Shown here: positions 1-10,748 of the stretch, in pieces
Position numbering within the stretch: position 1 is the first letter of the stretch
Layout: every line of letters starts with the position of its first letter
DNA from: Channa striata
Lineage: Eukaryota > Chordata > Actinopteri > Anabantiformes > Channidae
Reading direction: 5' to 3'
Assembly (NCBI GenBank): GCA_033026295.1
Contig: CM065183.1
Coordinates: 22,535,855 to 22,599,854 of the forward strand
Length of the DNA: 64,000 nt
Notes under the pieces: model-generated
The model's database searches: none
What the model was told of the DNA's origin: nothing
Seen by the model: only the letters and a program-made list of their open reading frames with translations
Translations under genes and position numbers: made by a program

Positions 1-9
1 TTCTGTCAG

Positions 10-272
10 GAGCCATAAGGACAGAGATTAATCGTTACTCAACCTTGTGGTGGAAACTGCTCTTTACACCAGTGATTTTCTTCTTCTTCACCGATGCTGA
101 ATCCGGAGCTCAGACGACGCTCCACTGTGCCCTGGAGCAAGGCATCGAACACCTCAGTGGCCACTACTTCACCCAGTGTGCGCCGCTGCTCAACATCGAG
201 TCCAAGGCGAGAGACGACGCCGCGGCGAAGAAGCTGTGGGAGCTCAGCGAGAGTTTCTGTGGTTTGTCCTAA
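10..272 (+). CDS. dhrs13-like SDR, copy 1, last exon only (partial)
   Basis: This is the terminal coding exon of an SDR-family dehydrogenase whose earlier exons lie left of the window. The acceptor CAG ends at position 9, and the exon opens in phase 1 with GAIRTE, completing the Gly of an HPG motif. It ends LWELSESFCGLS followed by TAA at 270-272. The exon layout (phase, stop, length 263 nt against 260 nt) matches the last exons of the two complete copies downstream, so the identity rests on those. Segments GAQTTLHCALEQGIE and LSGHYF resemble the DHRS13 C-terminal region as recalled. The hydrophobic stretch WWKLLFTPVIFFFF replaces a less hydrophobic loop in copy 2. From about position 96 onward the DNA is nearly identical to copy 2, into the 3' UTR. 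Expected function, by family only: NAD(P)-dependent oxidoreductase of retinoids or similar lipids, membrane bound. Confidence 0.88.
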
Positions 273-325
273 AAAAGCAGAAATCAGGGTTTTGTTAGTG
301 ATTGTACAAATGTTGTCACCACTCT

Positions 326-894
326 CACCACACACTGCGTGCGTTCACATGGACTTGGGTAAGCGGGCTCCATTCGGCTTCCTCTGGGAAGCTAATTTCT
401 CCGAGTACCCCAGTTACTTAAGTGCATGTAAATGCAGTCACTGAGTCACGGTGAGGGAGCGACTCCAGCTGAACATGATGATCCTCCAGCACACAGGGCT
501 CTGCATTAGCACATTGAGATAAAATCATTTTTACGATAACACAGATATCACTTATTGTCTGCTGCAGGTACTTAGTAAATGAACTCGTGGATTTTAAGTT
601 ACTGCCTCATAATATCCTTTACATCCTCAGTATGATCGTGATGGCAGCTGTAGTTTGTTGTACAGTCCTGTCCAAAATCCTGGAACAGATCATTTACACT
701 GAAGACATCTGGTTATATATAACCCATCCAGAATTTACCTTTTAGTTTGACGTGTTTACACGTACACTGGGCCTATTTGTGCGCTTTTAAATGTGTTTTC
801 GACATTTGTGCCTGGATGTACAGAACTTCATACAACTGAACCAAACTGAGTCATTAGTTCCAAATCTCAGAGCATTAAGTTAAATAGTCTTGGA
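326..894. other. Intergenic, no gene seen
   Basis: This follows the conserved 3' UTR start of SDR copy 1. It is unremarkable AT-leaning sequence with no recognisable exon or repeat. Confidence 0.5.
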
Positions 895-1580
895 CTAAGC
901 TCACAAACCTCAGTGTCCTCTTTGATTCAGAACTCAACTTTAAGGCTCATGCGGGCTCGTGCATCCAGCAGACTCTGGTCAACACTAACACCTCATTAAA
1001 CCTCTTCCAGCTGATTCTGAACTCTGCTGCCCAAGTCCTGACAAGGACCAGAGGGAGAACAGGTGATAGCGGCCTCTCAGATCCTCTGATTCGAGTCTTG
1101 GTGAAGCAGCTTCCGTCTCAGAGCGACAGAGGCTCTTTGTGTTTGCTAAAACAAACTTAAAACCTGCCTTTCACCTGCATGTTGGTAAAATATTAATGTA
1201 TTGCATTTATTTACACAATGTTATCTCTTACATTATTTTATTCTCCTCTCTGATGTTTATCATGTTTTAATCATCACTTTTATGCTTTATATTTTATCTA
1301 AATGTAATTCGTTTTGATTTTTTAAATCATTTTGATTGATTCTAATCTTTTTGTATTTAGGCTTGTATTATTTGTGTGCATTCATCTCGTTGTCCCCAAA
1401 TCTCGTACTTGTGTGTCTTGTGGCCCGATTGTCACCTTGTTTTGCCTTGTTGACATTATTATCACAGATTTGATCTGTTTTCCCTGTTTGGGACAGTTTA
1501 ACTTGTGCCGGCTTTTTAATCAACTGTAAAGCACTTTTTAATCTGCCTGAAAGGTGCTGTATGAATAAAGTTTTGATTGA
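895..1580 (+). mobile_element. Decayed L2/CR1-like LINE 3' end
   Basis: Broken frames on the + strand read NLSVLFDSELNFKAH near 905-955, then FQLILNSAAQVLTRTRGRTG near 1005-1065. These resemble the C-terminal part of L2/CR1-type reverse transcriptases (the usual forms are NLGVIFDS and QNAAARVLTRTR). The copy ends with a gene-like tail, GGTGCTGTATGAATAAAG near 1553-1570, followed by TTTTGATTGA, which is typical of L2 3' ends. It is fragmentary and carries stops. Family assignment is by recall, not search. Confidence 0.72.
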
Positions 1581-3333
1581 CTGCTTGGGATTTACCTGTG
1601 GAGACTGTCTTTGTAAAAAGGAGACATCAACATGGAAACTGGCTCTGTCTAGAAGGAGAAAATCAGCCAATTTGAGAAAAGAGATGAAACAATCAAAGTC
1701 ATTGGTTAAACTTTGAGTAAAGCCAATAAAATGTACAGAAAAAAAACATATGAATTGAGCAACAGACATGGAACAGAGGAACAAAGGAAAACAGATTCTC
1801 AGACCTCGAGCAATTATTAGATTTGTTATTTTCTTGAATTTACTTTACAACTATCCGTCCTAATACTTCTGCTCACTTACACTTTAGGTCATGGAAGTCA
1901 AAGTTGATGTCATCAAGGTGTGATTAAAAATGAAATAAAAAGTGTAATTCTCATTCAGCTTTTGATCTTAAAGCCAAATGCTACAAAGGAGAGTAAAACC
2001 TAAAGAACTGGCCTCGTTGTCCCAATACTTTTGGAGGGGATTGTTTTCTTTTTAACCTTTGTTCGTTCCGAGTAAAGTTTTACTGAGAAGCAGGAAGTGA
2101 TCACACTGACACAGTCTGACATTTGGAAACTGTCCAGTACAACCACAGTCTGACCTGAGCCGCTGGTCACTGGTTTAATCTGTAACCAGCTGATGGATGT
2201 TATGACCTGTTATTACCTCAGGTGATTATTATTATTATCTCCCCACCCCCTCAGTGTTAGTGTGTAGGTGAAAAGCAGCAGGTAGAGCCTCATGATTGGC
2301 CTGTCTGTTTGATTGCTACAACCTAACTGGACAAGGTGCTGCCTTCAGTCCATTTAAATCCCACCTGACGACCGCACGTCGTCACGGCGCCTTCCCTTTG
2401 AACAACCCCTGTTGGAGAGTGTCTGCGGGTCGGACTAACGAGGAATAAGGTTGTATTCGATTAACCAGCACACCTGGGAATAAATAGGTGCGCTTTCGCT
2501 TTTTGGTCAGACAAACTAAATCGGCCTGTGGACATGCTGAGAAGTTATTTTCCCGAGTTTCCTTTTAGTTTAATGAATTTTACTGAATCATAAATCTGTC
2601 TTTTATTTTGAAACAGACATTTTTGTGTTGTGTTATCAGCACTAGCAGAGTGGGGGATTCACGCATGTCATTTTTAAGTTTCCCTTAAAAAGAGCTCATC
2701 ACATGTGTATGTGCTTTTTATGATCCTAATATTAAAGGTAACCAGTAGTTGAAAGTGTAGATAAGTACAAAATAGGTGGTTTCTGAAATCTTGATCTTTG
2801 GCCAAAACCAGTGAAGAAACAATAAATGGATTGTGATTTATGTGGCTTCCCTGCCTCATTAATCATTTTAATGGTTAATGTGAGTTTTTTTTGTTCAGCC
2901 TACAAGTCCTGCTTCATTAGTAAGTCTGCAGCCTGAATACGACACGTGAAGGGCTTCGCAGAGCGTAGCAGAGCAGAGAGGGAGTTCCGGACGGAGCAGA
3001 GCAGATTGATTTGGAGGAGTGTGTCTGTAAGTGCAGTCAGCAGGTGGTGCTGCAGCTGACGTCCGTGTATTATGTGAAAGATTCAGGGGCAGCTGCTACA
3101 AATGGTCCCGATTTCCTTTTTATTTCCTGACTTTCTGCCTCATCATTTTTCCATCTTTACAGCAGAGTTTGGGTGTGAGGAGCTTAAGGAAACAGGAATC
3201 CCAGTGAGGAGAAGCTGTGGGAGGGGAAGAGGTGGAGCTGCTCATACAAACAGTTACATAACTGTCACCAAGAGTCCACACAGGAAGTGCTGCACGTTTC
3301 CTTCATTAGGTGTTTGCCGTGTTTGCAGACAGG
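1581..3333. other. Intergenic region upstream of SDR copy 2
   Basis: No coding exon was recognised. There is a short ATT-rich run near 2225-2240. The phrase CCCAATACTTTTGGAGGGG near 2022-2040 resembles the terminal part of common fish DNA transposons, but no partner end was found. The promoter and any non-coding first exon of copy 2 should lie here, but nothing decisive marks them. Confidence 0.4.
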
Positions 3334-5494
3334 ATGCTGCTGGAGCTGCTCCTGCTGGCCGCTCTGTTAGTCGGAGTTTATTTTCTGCTCCACATGACTG
3401 TTCTCAAGCTGCCCAGGTGTCAGAGTACTGCAAAGCTACGCGGGAAGACAGCCATCGTGACCGGTGAGTCCACAGCCTGCAGGGCAAACTACCTCCACAG
3501 GCAGCAGCCGGGTCGCTTCCTGAGTGAACAACAGCTGCTCCTGGAGGATCATTTGTCATTTATGGGAAATGTCGGGGAGATTAGTCAGCTACACTGGCAG
3601 AAAAATCCAAACTTTCATCAGCCAGTAAACTAGACAGACACAGACATTCCTCTATCACTGTTCTAAGTGGTTTTCATTTGATTTAACGCAGTTTGTTTCA
3701 CAATTTCAACCATCAAATCAAGCTGAAACAGGATGAAAGTATCACTTTCTGATTTTATACAAAGTTCAGGGATCGTGGAAACAGCAGCTGCCAAAAAACC
3801 CCACATAAAGTTCACCTGACAAAGGTGAGGTGCTGCAATCCAAATCTGGAGAGCTGCTGCTGGAACGGACGCTCAGCTTTAGATGCCGAGGTCAAAAATA
3901 CAGTTTAGAAATCCAAAAAGGACGTATGCAGAGAGCTGTGAAGTAAAAACTAGACAAACTAGTCTTGACAACAGTGTGTGTGCTTAGTTCACCTACAACA
4001 CCTCCCCCACACAGGAGGCCTGGTTACTGGTTATTTTATATAATGCTGCCATGACTCTGCTCATCGTCTCCAGGAGCAAACACCGGCATCGGTTTGACCA
4101 CAGCAAAGGACCTGGCCAGGAGAGAGGCGAGGGTGATCCTGGCCTGCAGGGACAGACGGCAAGCTGAGGCCGCCGTCCAGGAAATCATCAAGGTAAAGAC
4201 AGAAAAGAGTTCACCAGAAATTCACTGCACCGATGTTTCCTTGTGACAGAATTCACAAACGCAGACTTTACGTTCGACTTTATGCAGATGATACAGTTAC
4301 ACATGACTTCTCTACAACAGCTCCTTGGTTTGCTAAGGGTTTTAGATTTAAAGAAATACAACAAGGAGCAGAAAATGCACCAAACCGTCCTGTAAGTGTG
4401 TGAACCGTTTCCGACCTTTTCTTGACACAAGGACACCGGAAACAAGCAGGTGATCTTCATGCAGCTTGATCTGGCCAGTCTGACATCTGTTCGCTCCTTC
4501 GTGGAGAACTTCCTGAGGAACGAGTCCAGGCTGGACCTCCTCATCAACAACGCAGGTCAGGTCCTGCAGCCACACTTCATGTTTAGAAAAGTTTCAAATG
4601 AATTAGCAGCTTCTCATTCCTGCGCTGTCCTGACTCCAGGTCTGATGAACGGTGGAAGGACGGAGGACGGCTTCGGCATGATCTTTGGCGTCAATCACCT
4701 GGGTCACTTCCTTCTGACGGTGTTGCTGCTGGACCGTCTCAAGGCCAGCGGGCCGAGTCGTGTGGTCACCGTGGCCTCCAAAGGCTACGAGTTGGGCACG
4801 TTGGATTTCAGCTGTCTGACTGCTCACAGAGATTTAGCTTTGGGCAACAGCAACTATCAGCTCTTCCAGAAATACTGCCACAGCAAACTGTGCAACGTCC
4901 TCTTCACCTACGAGCTCGCCAAGAGGCTGCAGGGCACAGACGTGACCTGCTACAGCCTCCACCCTGGTCAGTAGACGCTGATCCTCCGATTTGTTTTAAC
5001 TTATGAGTTAGTATGAATGTTGCTGTGGGTCAGTTCATGGATTTAAGATAAACATTATATCCATGAATACAATGAAACTTCTTAATATTTTGTCTTAGCA
5101 CTCTAGACTTTGTTAGTGAGTCACACTTCGCATTGTTTATTGTTAATCCTTATATTTTAATCAGACACAAATGTTTTTCTGCACATACAAATTAATTAGT
5201 GAGGTAAATGTTTTAGTTCTTTTTCTCTCTCCAGGAGCCATAAAGACAGAACTCGGTCGTCACTCAAGCCTGTGGTTGAGGGTCCTCTTCGCACCCGTCG
5301 CCCTCCTGCTAACAGACGCTGAATCCGGAGCTCAGACGACGCTCCACTGTGCCCTGGAGCAAGGCATCGAACACCTCAGTGGCCACTACTTCACCCAGTG
5401 TGCGCCGCTGCTCAACATTGAGTCCAAGGCGAGAGACGACGCTGCGGCGAAGAAGCTGTGGGAGCTCAGCGAGAGTTTCTGTGGTTTGTCCTAA
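3334..5494 (+). CDS. dhrs13-like SDR (retinol-dehydrogenase type), copy 2
   Basis: Five exons join to 319 aa: 3334-3463, 4074-4192, 4432-4555, 4640-4966 and 5235-5494, all with GT-AG borders and matching phases. The start is the ATG at 3334 (A at -3). The upstream in-frame reading begins only with a GTG, so I did not use it. The protein has a hydrophobic N-terminal anchor (residues 2-20), cofactor loop TGANTGIG (43-50), NNAG (122-125), Asn143 in NHLGH, catalytic Ser171, and Tyr203-x3-Lys207 in YCHSK. All SDR catalytic residues are present. The C-terminal part (GAQTTLHCALEQGIE, LSGHYF) is DHRS13-like, but the protein stops at GLS and lacks the long tail that I recall in mammalian DHRS13. RDH11/12-type activity (NADP-dependent retinal/retinol oxidoreduction at the ER) is the family expectation; the substrate is unknown. 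Exon 4 spans the position of an intron present in copy 3. The last exon is converted with copy 1. Confidence 0.93.
3464..4073 (+). other. Intron 1 of SDR copy 2
   Basis: A 610-bp intron from donor GTGAGT at 3464 to an acceptor ending CTCCAG at 4073. No repeat or internal gene was recognised. Confidence 0.75.
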
Positions 5495-5548
5495 AAAAAG
5501 CAGAAATCAGGGTTTTGTTAGTGATTGTACAAATGTTGTCACCACTCT

Positions 5549-6405
5549 ACGACACTGAGTTAAAGCCCTTTCAGACACGCACAGGAATCCAGAGCTAATC
5601 TAGACTTTGCCCAGGTAGAGTGTATGCGTGAACGCAAATGCCCCAGTGTTTTGCCCCAGACATTGGCTCCCTAGGGCAAAGTCCGGGTTATTTTCACCCC
5701 AGCTTTCGTGGGCACAGAGGACGAAATACTTTAGATCCTTTACAGCTGGTGACATCAACATCCTGCCAAATACAAGGACCCGAAGGTGAAGAACTCCTAC
5801 TCCTGAAGAATATAAATTTTCATGGTTTGTGTTACCTGCCAAGGGACTAGGGATTTAAATTAAAAAATAATAGCATTTTTGGCTGTAATCCGGCATCTGT
5901 TGTTGAACTAATACAAATGTCCATTAATATGCCCTGTCCCTATCAAATAAATAAATACATAAAATAAACAAATGCAGCGGACACCTTTTACTCTAACTGA
6001 ATAGTAAATGTATTTAGATGTTAATAAACTGATAGTGTTGTTGGTTCTAATGTTTTGCTCAGTAATGGACTCAGTAGAACAGTCTTGACCATGTTCCCAG
6101 TACCTGTCATGTGTGATTTGATTGGTTAATTGCAGTCTTGTTTGAACCAATAGTGGAACAGGTAGTAACTGTCTAGCAATCTGCATATGAAGCTATTTTC
6201 TTGTGGTAATGAATTTTGACGATATGTTTCCGTGCCTCAGATGATACTGAATAAATAGGAAATGGTTAAGAGCTGAGTACTTCCTCCACCACTGATTCTC
6301 CAACAATCATCCCAGTCAGCGCTTTTATTTTGAAAGGCTTTGACAGGAAGTTGACTCGGAGCCACTTTAGGGTGAATCAGTAGGTGAAAGGTAAAAGAAC
6401 AACAG
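5549..6405. other. Intergenic, between SDR copies 2 and 3
   Basis: This follows the shared 3' UTR start of copy 2. AATAAA-like hexamers occur in the A-rich run at 5945-5970 and could serve polyadenylation. Otherwise there is no identifiable gene or classified repeat. Confidence 0.4.
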
Positions 6406-6409
6406 AGTT

Positions 6410-6720
6410 GCCGTTACACGTGAGCAAAGCGCCCGGAACCGGTCGGACCGGGACGAGCTGTGGCTCACCTGTACAACCTGTCCCCCAGGTGACGTCATCC
6501 AGGTGCGGGGATCGGAAAGCTCAGCCCGTGATTGAGCCGGGGATTGTCAGGTGTGTCGTCGGAGGAGCCGCGGTTCACCATGTTCGCTCTGCTGCTGCTG
6601 GCCGGCGTGCTGCTGGGGGGCTACATCGTCCTCACCCAGACCCTCTTCAAAAGGGCCAAATGTAAAGGGAACGCGGCGGTCGCCGGGAAGACGGTGGTGA
6701 TCACAGGTGAGCGTCAGGGG
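6410..6720 (+). promoter_or_regulatory. CpG-rich promoter region of SDR copy 3 with a full CRE
   Basis: The sequence turns GC- and CpG-rich around the first exon of copy 3. A palindromic cAMP-response element, TGACGTCA, sits at 6490-6497, 83 bp upstream of the ATG at 6580. Function is inferred; no transcription start can be read from the sequence. Confidence 0.45.
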
Positions 6721-7453
6721 GCGGGGTTACGGCTGAAGAGCGCAGGTCACCGGCTCCGAAAGATCGTCGTGTTATTGGAGTTTGTTTGAGCCCGAAAATG
6801 AGACGTTTTGATTCCAGATTAAAATAAGTTCTGACTGTGTGTAAGCGTCTGTTCGGTCCTTTAACACACACGTCCACGCTCCTCAATATTTCTGTCTGGT
6901 CAAACACAATTCGTCGCCTGTTCAACTTTACCGCCATAAAAACCCCGGTTTGAATAAAACCAAAAAAACAAAATGAAAACACCAAAGGATTTGTTGAATT
7001 GATTTGTGTGTGTGCGGCCGAACCGGGTCTGACCCACGAGCCCCAACATTCTCCCTGTGTGTCGCAGGAGGAAACACCGGCATCGGTAAAGCGACGGCTC
7101 TGCACCTGGCCAGGAAGGGGGCCAGAGTGATCCTGGCCTGCAGAAACCGGGACAAGGCCCACGCCGCCATCGCAGACATACAAAAGGTAGGAACGCACAC
7201 GAGGGGGGACACTTGTGTGTGGCCACGCCCTCTGAAGGTCCCCCTGAACTGACAGTTTCGTGTCACTTCACATTTTGATTGGCTCACGTGGAGGAAGCAG
7301 CTAAGTGATCAGGATCTTGTTTTCCAGGACACAGGAAGTACTGACGTGGTCTACATGCATTTGGACCTGGCTAGTCTGAAGTCTGTCCGCTCCTTCACTG
7401 AAACCTTCTTGAAATCAGAGTCCAGACTGGACCTGCTCATCAACAACGCTGGT

Positions 7454-7499
<46 letters not shown>

Positions 7500-9559
7500 A
7501 GCTTTTAACAAAGTGCTGCAGAAACTCGCAGGACACAAAACCAGGTCCAATAAATGAAACCGTCGCCGCCAACTGTCCTCTGCCTGGACACTGACAGATG
7601 TGTGAAGACATCTGGACGTCCTGCTCAATGACATCACAGCCTCTCTGGGTTTCTCACCACACAAGAGAAGAAACCCAGAGAGGCTGTGATGTCATTGAGG
7701 ACGCTCGTGAAGACCAGGACAGACACTGAGGCTCCGGTTTAGTCTGACTGTGGGTGTCTTTTAGAAATGTGCACGTGCCAAAGAGGGACGGACCCGATTC
7801 TGCATGATAAGAGAAAGGAACTTTAAGGTTTGGTGGTCAGAACAGGTTCCAGAACAGGTAATGTCATCTCTGAAGTCCGTCCACACTGTCGACGGTCGTC
7901 CCTAAGCGTCTGCCACTGTTTGCTGGGCCCGAAGCGTTTTCACATTTTGCCGAGGGGGAAAAGTCGGTGTGTGTTTCGAAAGTCTCGCTGTGACAGAGTG
8001 AATCGAGAGGGACCGAGTTGTGGTCTTCATCACCATCGGGTTTTTACACTTACACTGAGTAACGGGCTTCCTGCTCCTTTAGCCCAGTAGAGCTGCCGAA
8101 CAAAGGACGGAAAACTGGGACAATTTTCTATTAAAACACCCATTTGTTGAGCTCCATTTCAGTTTTGACAGCCTGTCCAACCACTAATGATAATTGTGTG
8201 TTGCAGCCGATGTACTAACGGACGTACGTTTGACCACAGGCTCTCAGTAATTTGTCCTCAGTGAACGTGAACTGAGCTCCACGTCCTGTGCTGCAGGTCT
8301 GGTGGCCGACGGACGGACCGAGGAGGGTTTCGGCATCGAATTCGGGGTCAACCACCTGGGCCACTTCCTGCTGACCTGCCTGCTGCTGGAGCGTCTGAAG
8401 GAGTCGGGGGGAGGGCGAGTGGTCACGCTGGCCTCCATGGCCTATCGTTGGGGGCACATCGACTTCGAGGTGAGGTTCCTCCCTCGGTCCGTGCTGAGCG
8501 GCGTTTTCTCTGCGCCGTGAATGTCTCACCTGCTCTGATTCAGACACATTCCTGACGGGTAACCGCGTCCTCATACCTCAGGAAATCAACAGATGGTGTG
8601 TATTTGTATTGATCAGGCATTAGAGTGTGTGAAGCTGTTTCCACGGTAACCAAAACGTCATTACAGCGTCAGGACAGGTTCTTCAGGTGTGGTGACATCA
8701 GGTGAACCCTCTCACACCTTCTGTGTGTTTGTGTGTGTGTGTGTGTGGAGACACAGGAGCTGCCCTCAGGTCACACGTGAAGAACTCGAACACCTGCGTG
8801 TGCACAGACACAAAAATATGCGGAGCGTTTGTGAAGCCTGCATGTCGCCGCGGCGGGATGCAGGAACTCCGCGTGCTAAGAGCTCTGTTCACACACAGCA
8901 GGTCGAAGGTCGCTCAGTCGACAGTTCGTCAGCGGCACCAGCAGGATGTGACAGGCAGGTGATGTCGACGAGTTCTGATGTGGTGCTCTGTGCGTTTTCA
9001 GGCTCTGGCGGCGAACAAACACCTGGGTACAGGTACGTACAGCTGGCAGTTCTTCCAGGCCTACTGCAACAGCAAACTGTGCAACGTGCTCTTCACGCAC
9101 GAACTCGCCAAGAGGCTGAAAGGAACCCAGGTCACCTGCTACAGCGTCCACCCAGGTAGGACTGACTAACTAAACACTGAAACTACGGGCTGATTTGCAT
9201 TTGTCCCGTTAAACGTTTTAATCTACGAGAAGCTGCTCTGCGGCTCTGCAGTCCACAGTTTTCTGCTTCTCAGCTTTGAACCACTCTGTCCTCCTGCAGG
9301 TGTCGTGCACACGGAGCTGTCCAGACACGTCAGTCTGTGGCAGAAGATCTTCATCGAGCCCGTGGCCCGGCTGCTCTTCCTGGACCCGGAGGCCGGAGCT
9401 CAGACCACGCTGCACTGTGCCCTGCAGGAGGGAATCGAACCTCTGAGCGGACGCTACTTCTCCTGCTGCGCCCCACAAATGGTCTGTGCCCGGGCCCGAG
9501 ACGACGCCGTGGCCCGAAAACTGTGGGAAGTCAGCGAGAGACTGTGCGGGCTCTCTTAA
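6580..9559 (+). CDS. dhrs13-like SDR (retinol-dehydrogenase type), copy 3
   Basis: Six exons join to 318 aa: 6580-6706, 7068-7186, 7328-7451, 8297-8469, 9002-9155 and 9300-9559. Phases are consistent and all borders are GT-AG. The ATG at 6580 follows TTCACC. Visible features are an N-terminal membrane anchor (about residues 2-22), TGGNTGIG (42-49), NNAG (121-124), Asn142, Ser170 and Tyr202-x3-Lys206 (YCNSK), so the SDR active site is intact. The segment GAQTTLHCALQEGIEPLSGR closely resembles DHRS13 as recalled, more so than copies 1 and 2. There is no C-terminal extension. It differs from copy 2 by an extra intron after DFE (residue 181). Exon 3's donor runs straight into a CA microsatellite. 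The likely role is a membrane-bound NAD(P)-dependent oxidoreductase; the substrate is inferred only at family level. Confidence 0.94.
7453..7498 (+). repeat. (CA)n microsatellite at the exon 3 donor
   Basis: CA dinucleotides start within the first bases of the intron, on the sense strand of SDR copy 3. Confidence 0.95.
7624..7699. repeat. Perfect 31-bp inverted repeat (hairpin)
   Basis: The arm at 7624-7654 is the exact reverse complement of 7669-7699, with a 14-base loop (7655-7668). Flanking bases keep partial complementarity with small indels (GTCCTGCTCAATGAC against the complement of GTCATTGAGGAC). It lies within intron 3 of SDR copy 3. Confidence 0.92.
8470..9001 (+). other. Intron 4 of SDR copy 3 (absent from copy 2)
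   Basis: A 532-bp intron with donor GTGAGG at 8470 and acceptor TTTTCAG ending at 9001. It contains a short TG run near 8728-8745. Copy 2 has uninterrupted coding sequence at the equivalent point. Confidence 0.85.
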
Positions 9560-9652
9560 GGTGGACTGATCGTCAAGGACTTTCTACCTTAAATGGATCA
9601 ATGAACTCTTCCTCTTAAACCTGCTGTTTAATGTAAACCTGATGGGATCTGA

Positions 9653-9658
9653 ATTAAA
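9653..9658 (+). other. Polyadenylation signal ATTAAA, SDR copy 3
   Basis: ATTAAA lies about 95 bp after the stop codon, followed by a T-run. It is the likely 3' end signal of copy 3. An AATAAA at 10275-10280 is a possible distal alternative. Confidence 0.55.
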
Positions 9659-9664
9659 TTTTTT

Positions 9665-10580
9665 TTTTCTCTTGTTACTGGAAAATACCTCCAGGGTTCA
9701 GTGATGGTGGTGAGAGCAGAGTGACGGCAGGAGACGGGCCTTTGCTTGGTCTGACTGCAGATGTGCTTTTAGCTGGACGCTAACCAAGTGTCTTTGCTCA
9801 GAGGTGCAGGAGTCCCGAAGTACCGCCCTCACCTGCAACAAGTGAGCACATGTGGCCAGTTTCCTTCAGTCAGGCGCATTGGACCTGGTGACGCCCGGAT
9901 GATCTGGTTGTTACATCTGGTCATTTGGCAGCTGTGTCAGCCTCAGTTTGTGGGGGGGGGGCTGCTCGGTAAAAACGCGTCTGAGCAGATAATTGGTTGA
10001 ATGAAAAATACACAGAGTGTCTAAGAACTGCTCAACAAAGGCCACCAAACCTTTACCGAGCCGTGTGTACCTGCAGGACCACTGATATCTTCACTGATTA
10101 CTTCCTCTCATCCACCAGATGGAGCCATCACATAATAAATGTCACGAGAATGAAATGCAGAACTTCTGCATAAAGCTGCACGAGTTTCAAGGTTCTTTAT
10201 TTTGGTTTTTCTGTGGGAACGTGCCTCCGGTTTCCTTCCTCTGCACTTCATTCTTATTGTGAGGATCTGTTCCAACAATAAAAGTCTGAACAAAAAGGCC
10301 CGATCACGGGGCTGTAAACGGCACAAAAGTGTTACCTGTTGTTTCCATATTAAATAATTATAAGTGTAATTAATATCATGAGGTTCTTTTGACACGTAAT
10401 TGGACACACTGCTGTATTTCAACTTGAATGTGACTTGTGAAAGAGGAGGACAAAGGAGTTTTCTTTGGTGACTTTGGACTCGTGATGGAGGGGAAACCCG
10501 AGGACATACTTATGTTCTCAGTCCTGGTGGAGAGGACTAATGTCTTGCTTGTTTCCAATAAGGTCCAGCAATAAGACTCT
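9665..10580. other. Short convergent intergenic region
   Basis: This lies between the 3' ends of SDR copy 3 (+) and the candidate mdga2 end (-). It holds a G-run at 9953-9961, AATAAA on the + strand at 10275-10280 and TTTATT (AATAAA on -) near 10197. No gene was recognised. Confidence 0.4.
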
Positions 10581-10604
10581 GTCCTAGACAAGCAACTGCT
10601 TTTC

Positions 10605-10610
10605 TTTATT
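10605..10610 (-). other. Candidate polyadenylation signal for mdga2
   Basis: TTTATT on + reads AATAAA on the minus strand, about 140-180 bp past the candidate mdga2 stop codons. This supports, but does not prove, a minus-strand 3' UTR here. Confidence 0.4.
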
Positions 10611-10748
10611 AACAAGCATTGATCATTTAACCCTCAAATATCAAATTCAAATAGAGCACAAGTGAAACATTAACAGGCAAAAGGTTTTTTTCCATTTCCA
10701 AATGTACAATTAAAAACTGTAGAAAATACAGAAAAGTACAAGCAGATT

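Larger units (their letters stand above)
7452..8296 (+). other. Intron 3 of SDR copy 3
   Basis: An 845-bp intron. It begins GTACACG and continues as a CA microsatellite to about 7498, then carries a long perfect inverted repeat at 7624-7699. The rest is unremarkable. Confidence 0.8.

Noticed and set aside
2022..2040. CCCAATACTTTTGGAGGGG as a DNA-transposon terminus
   Set aside because: Resembles ends of common fish DNA transposons, but no matching opposite end, target-site duplication or transposase remnant was found nearby.
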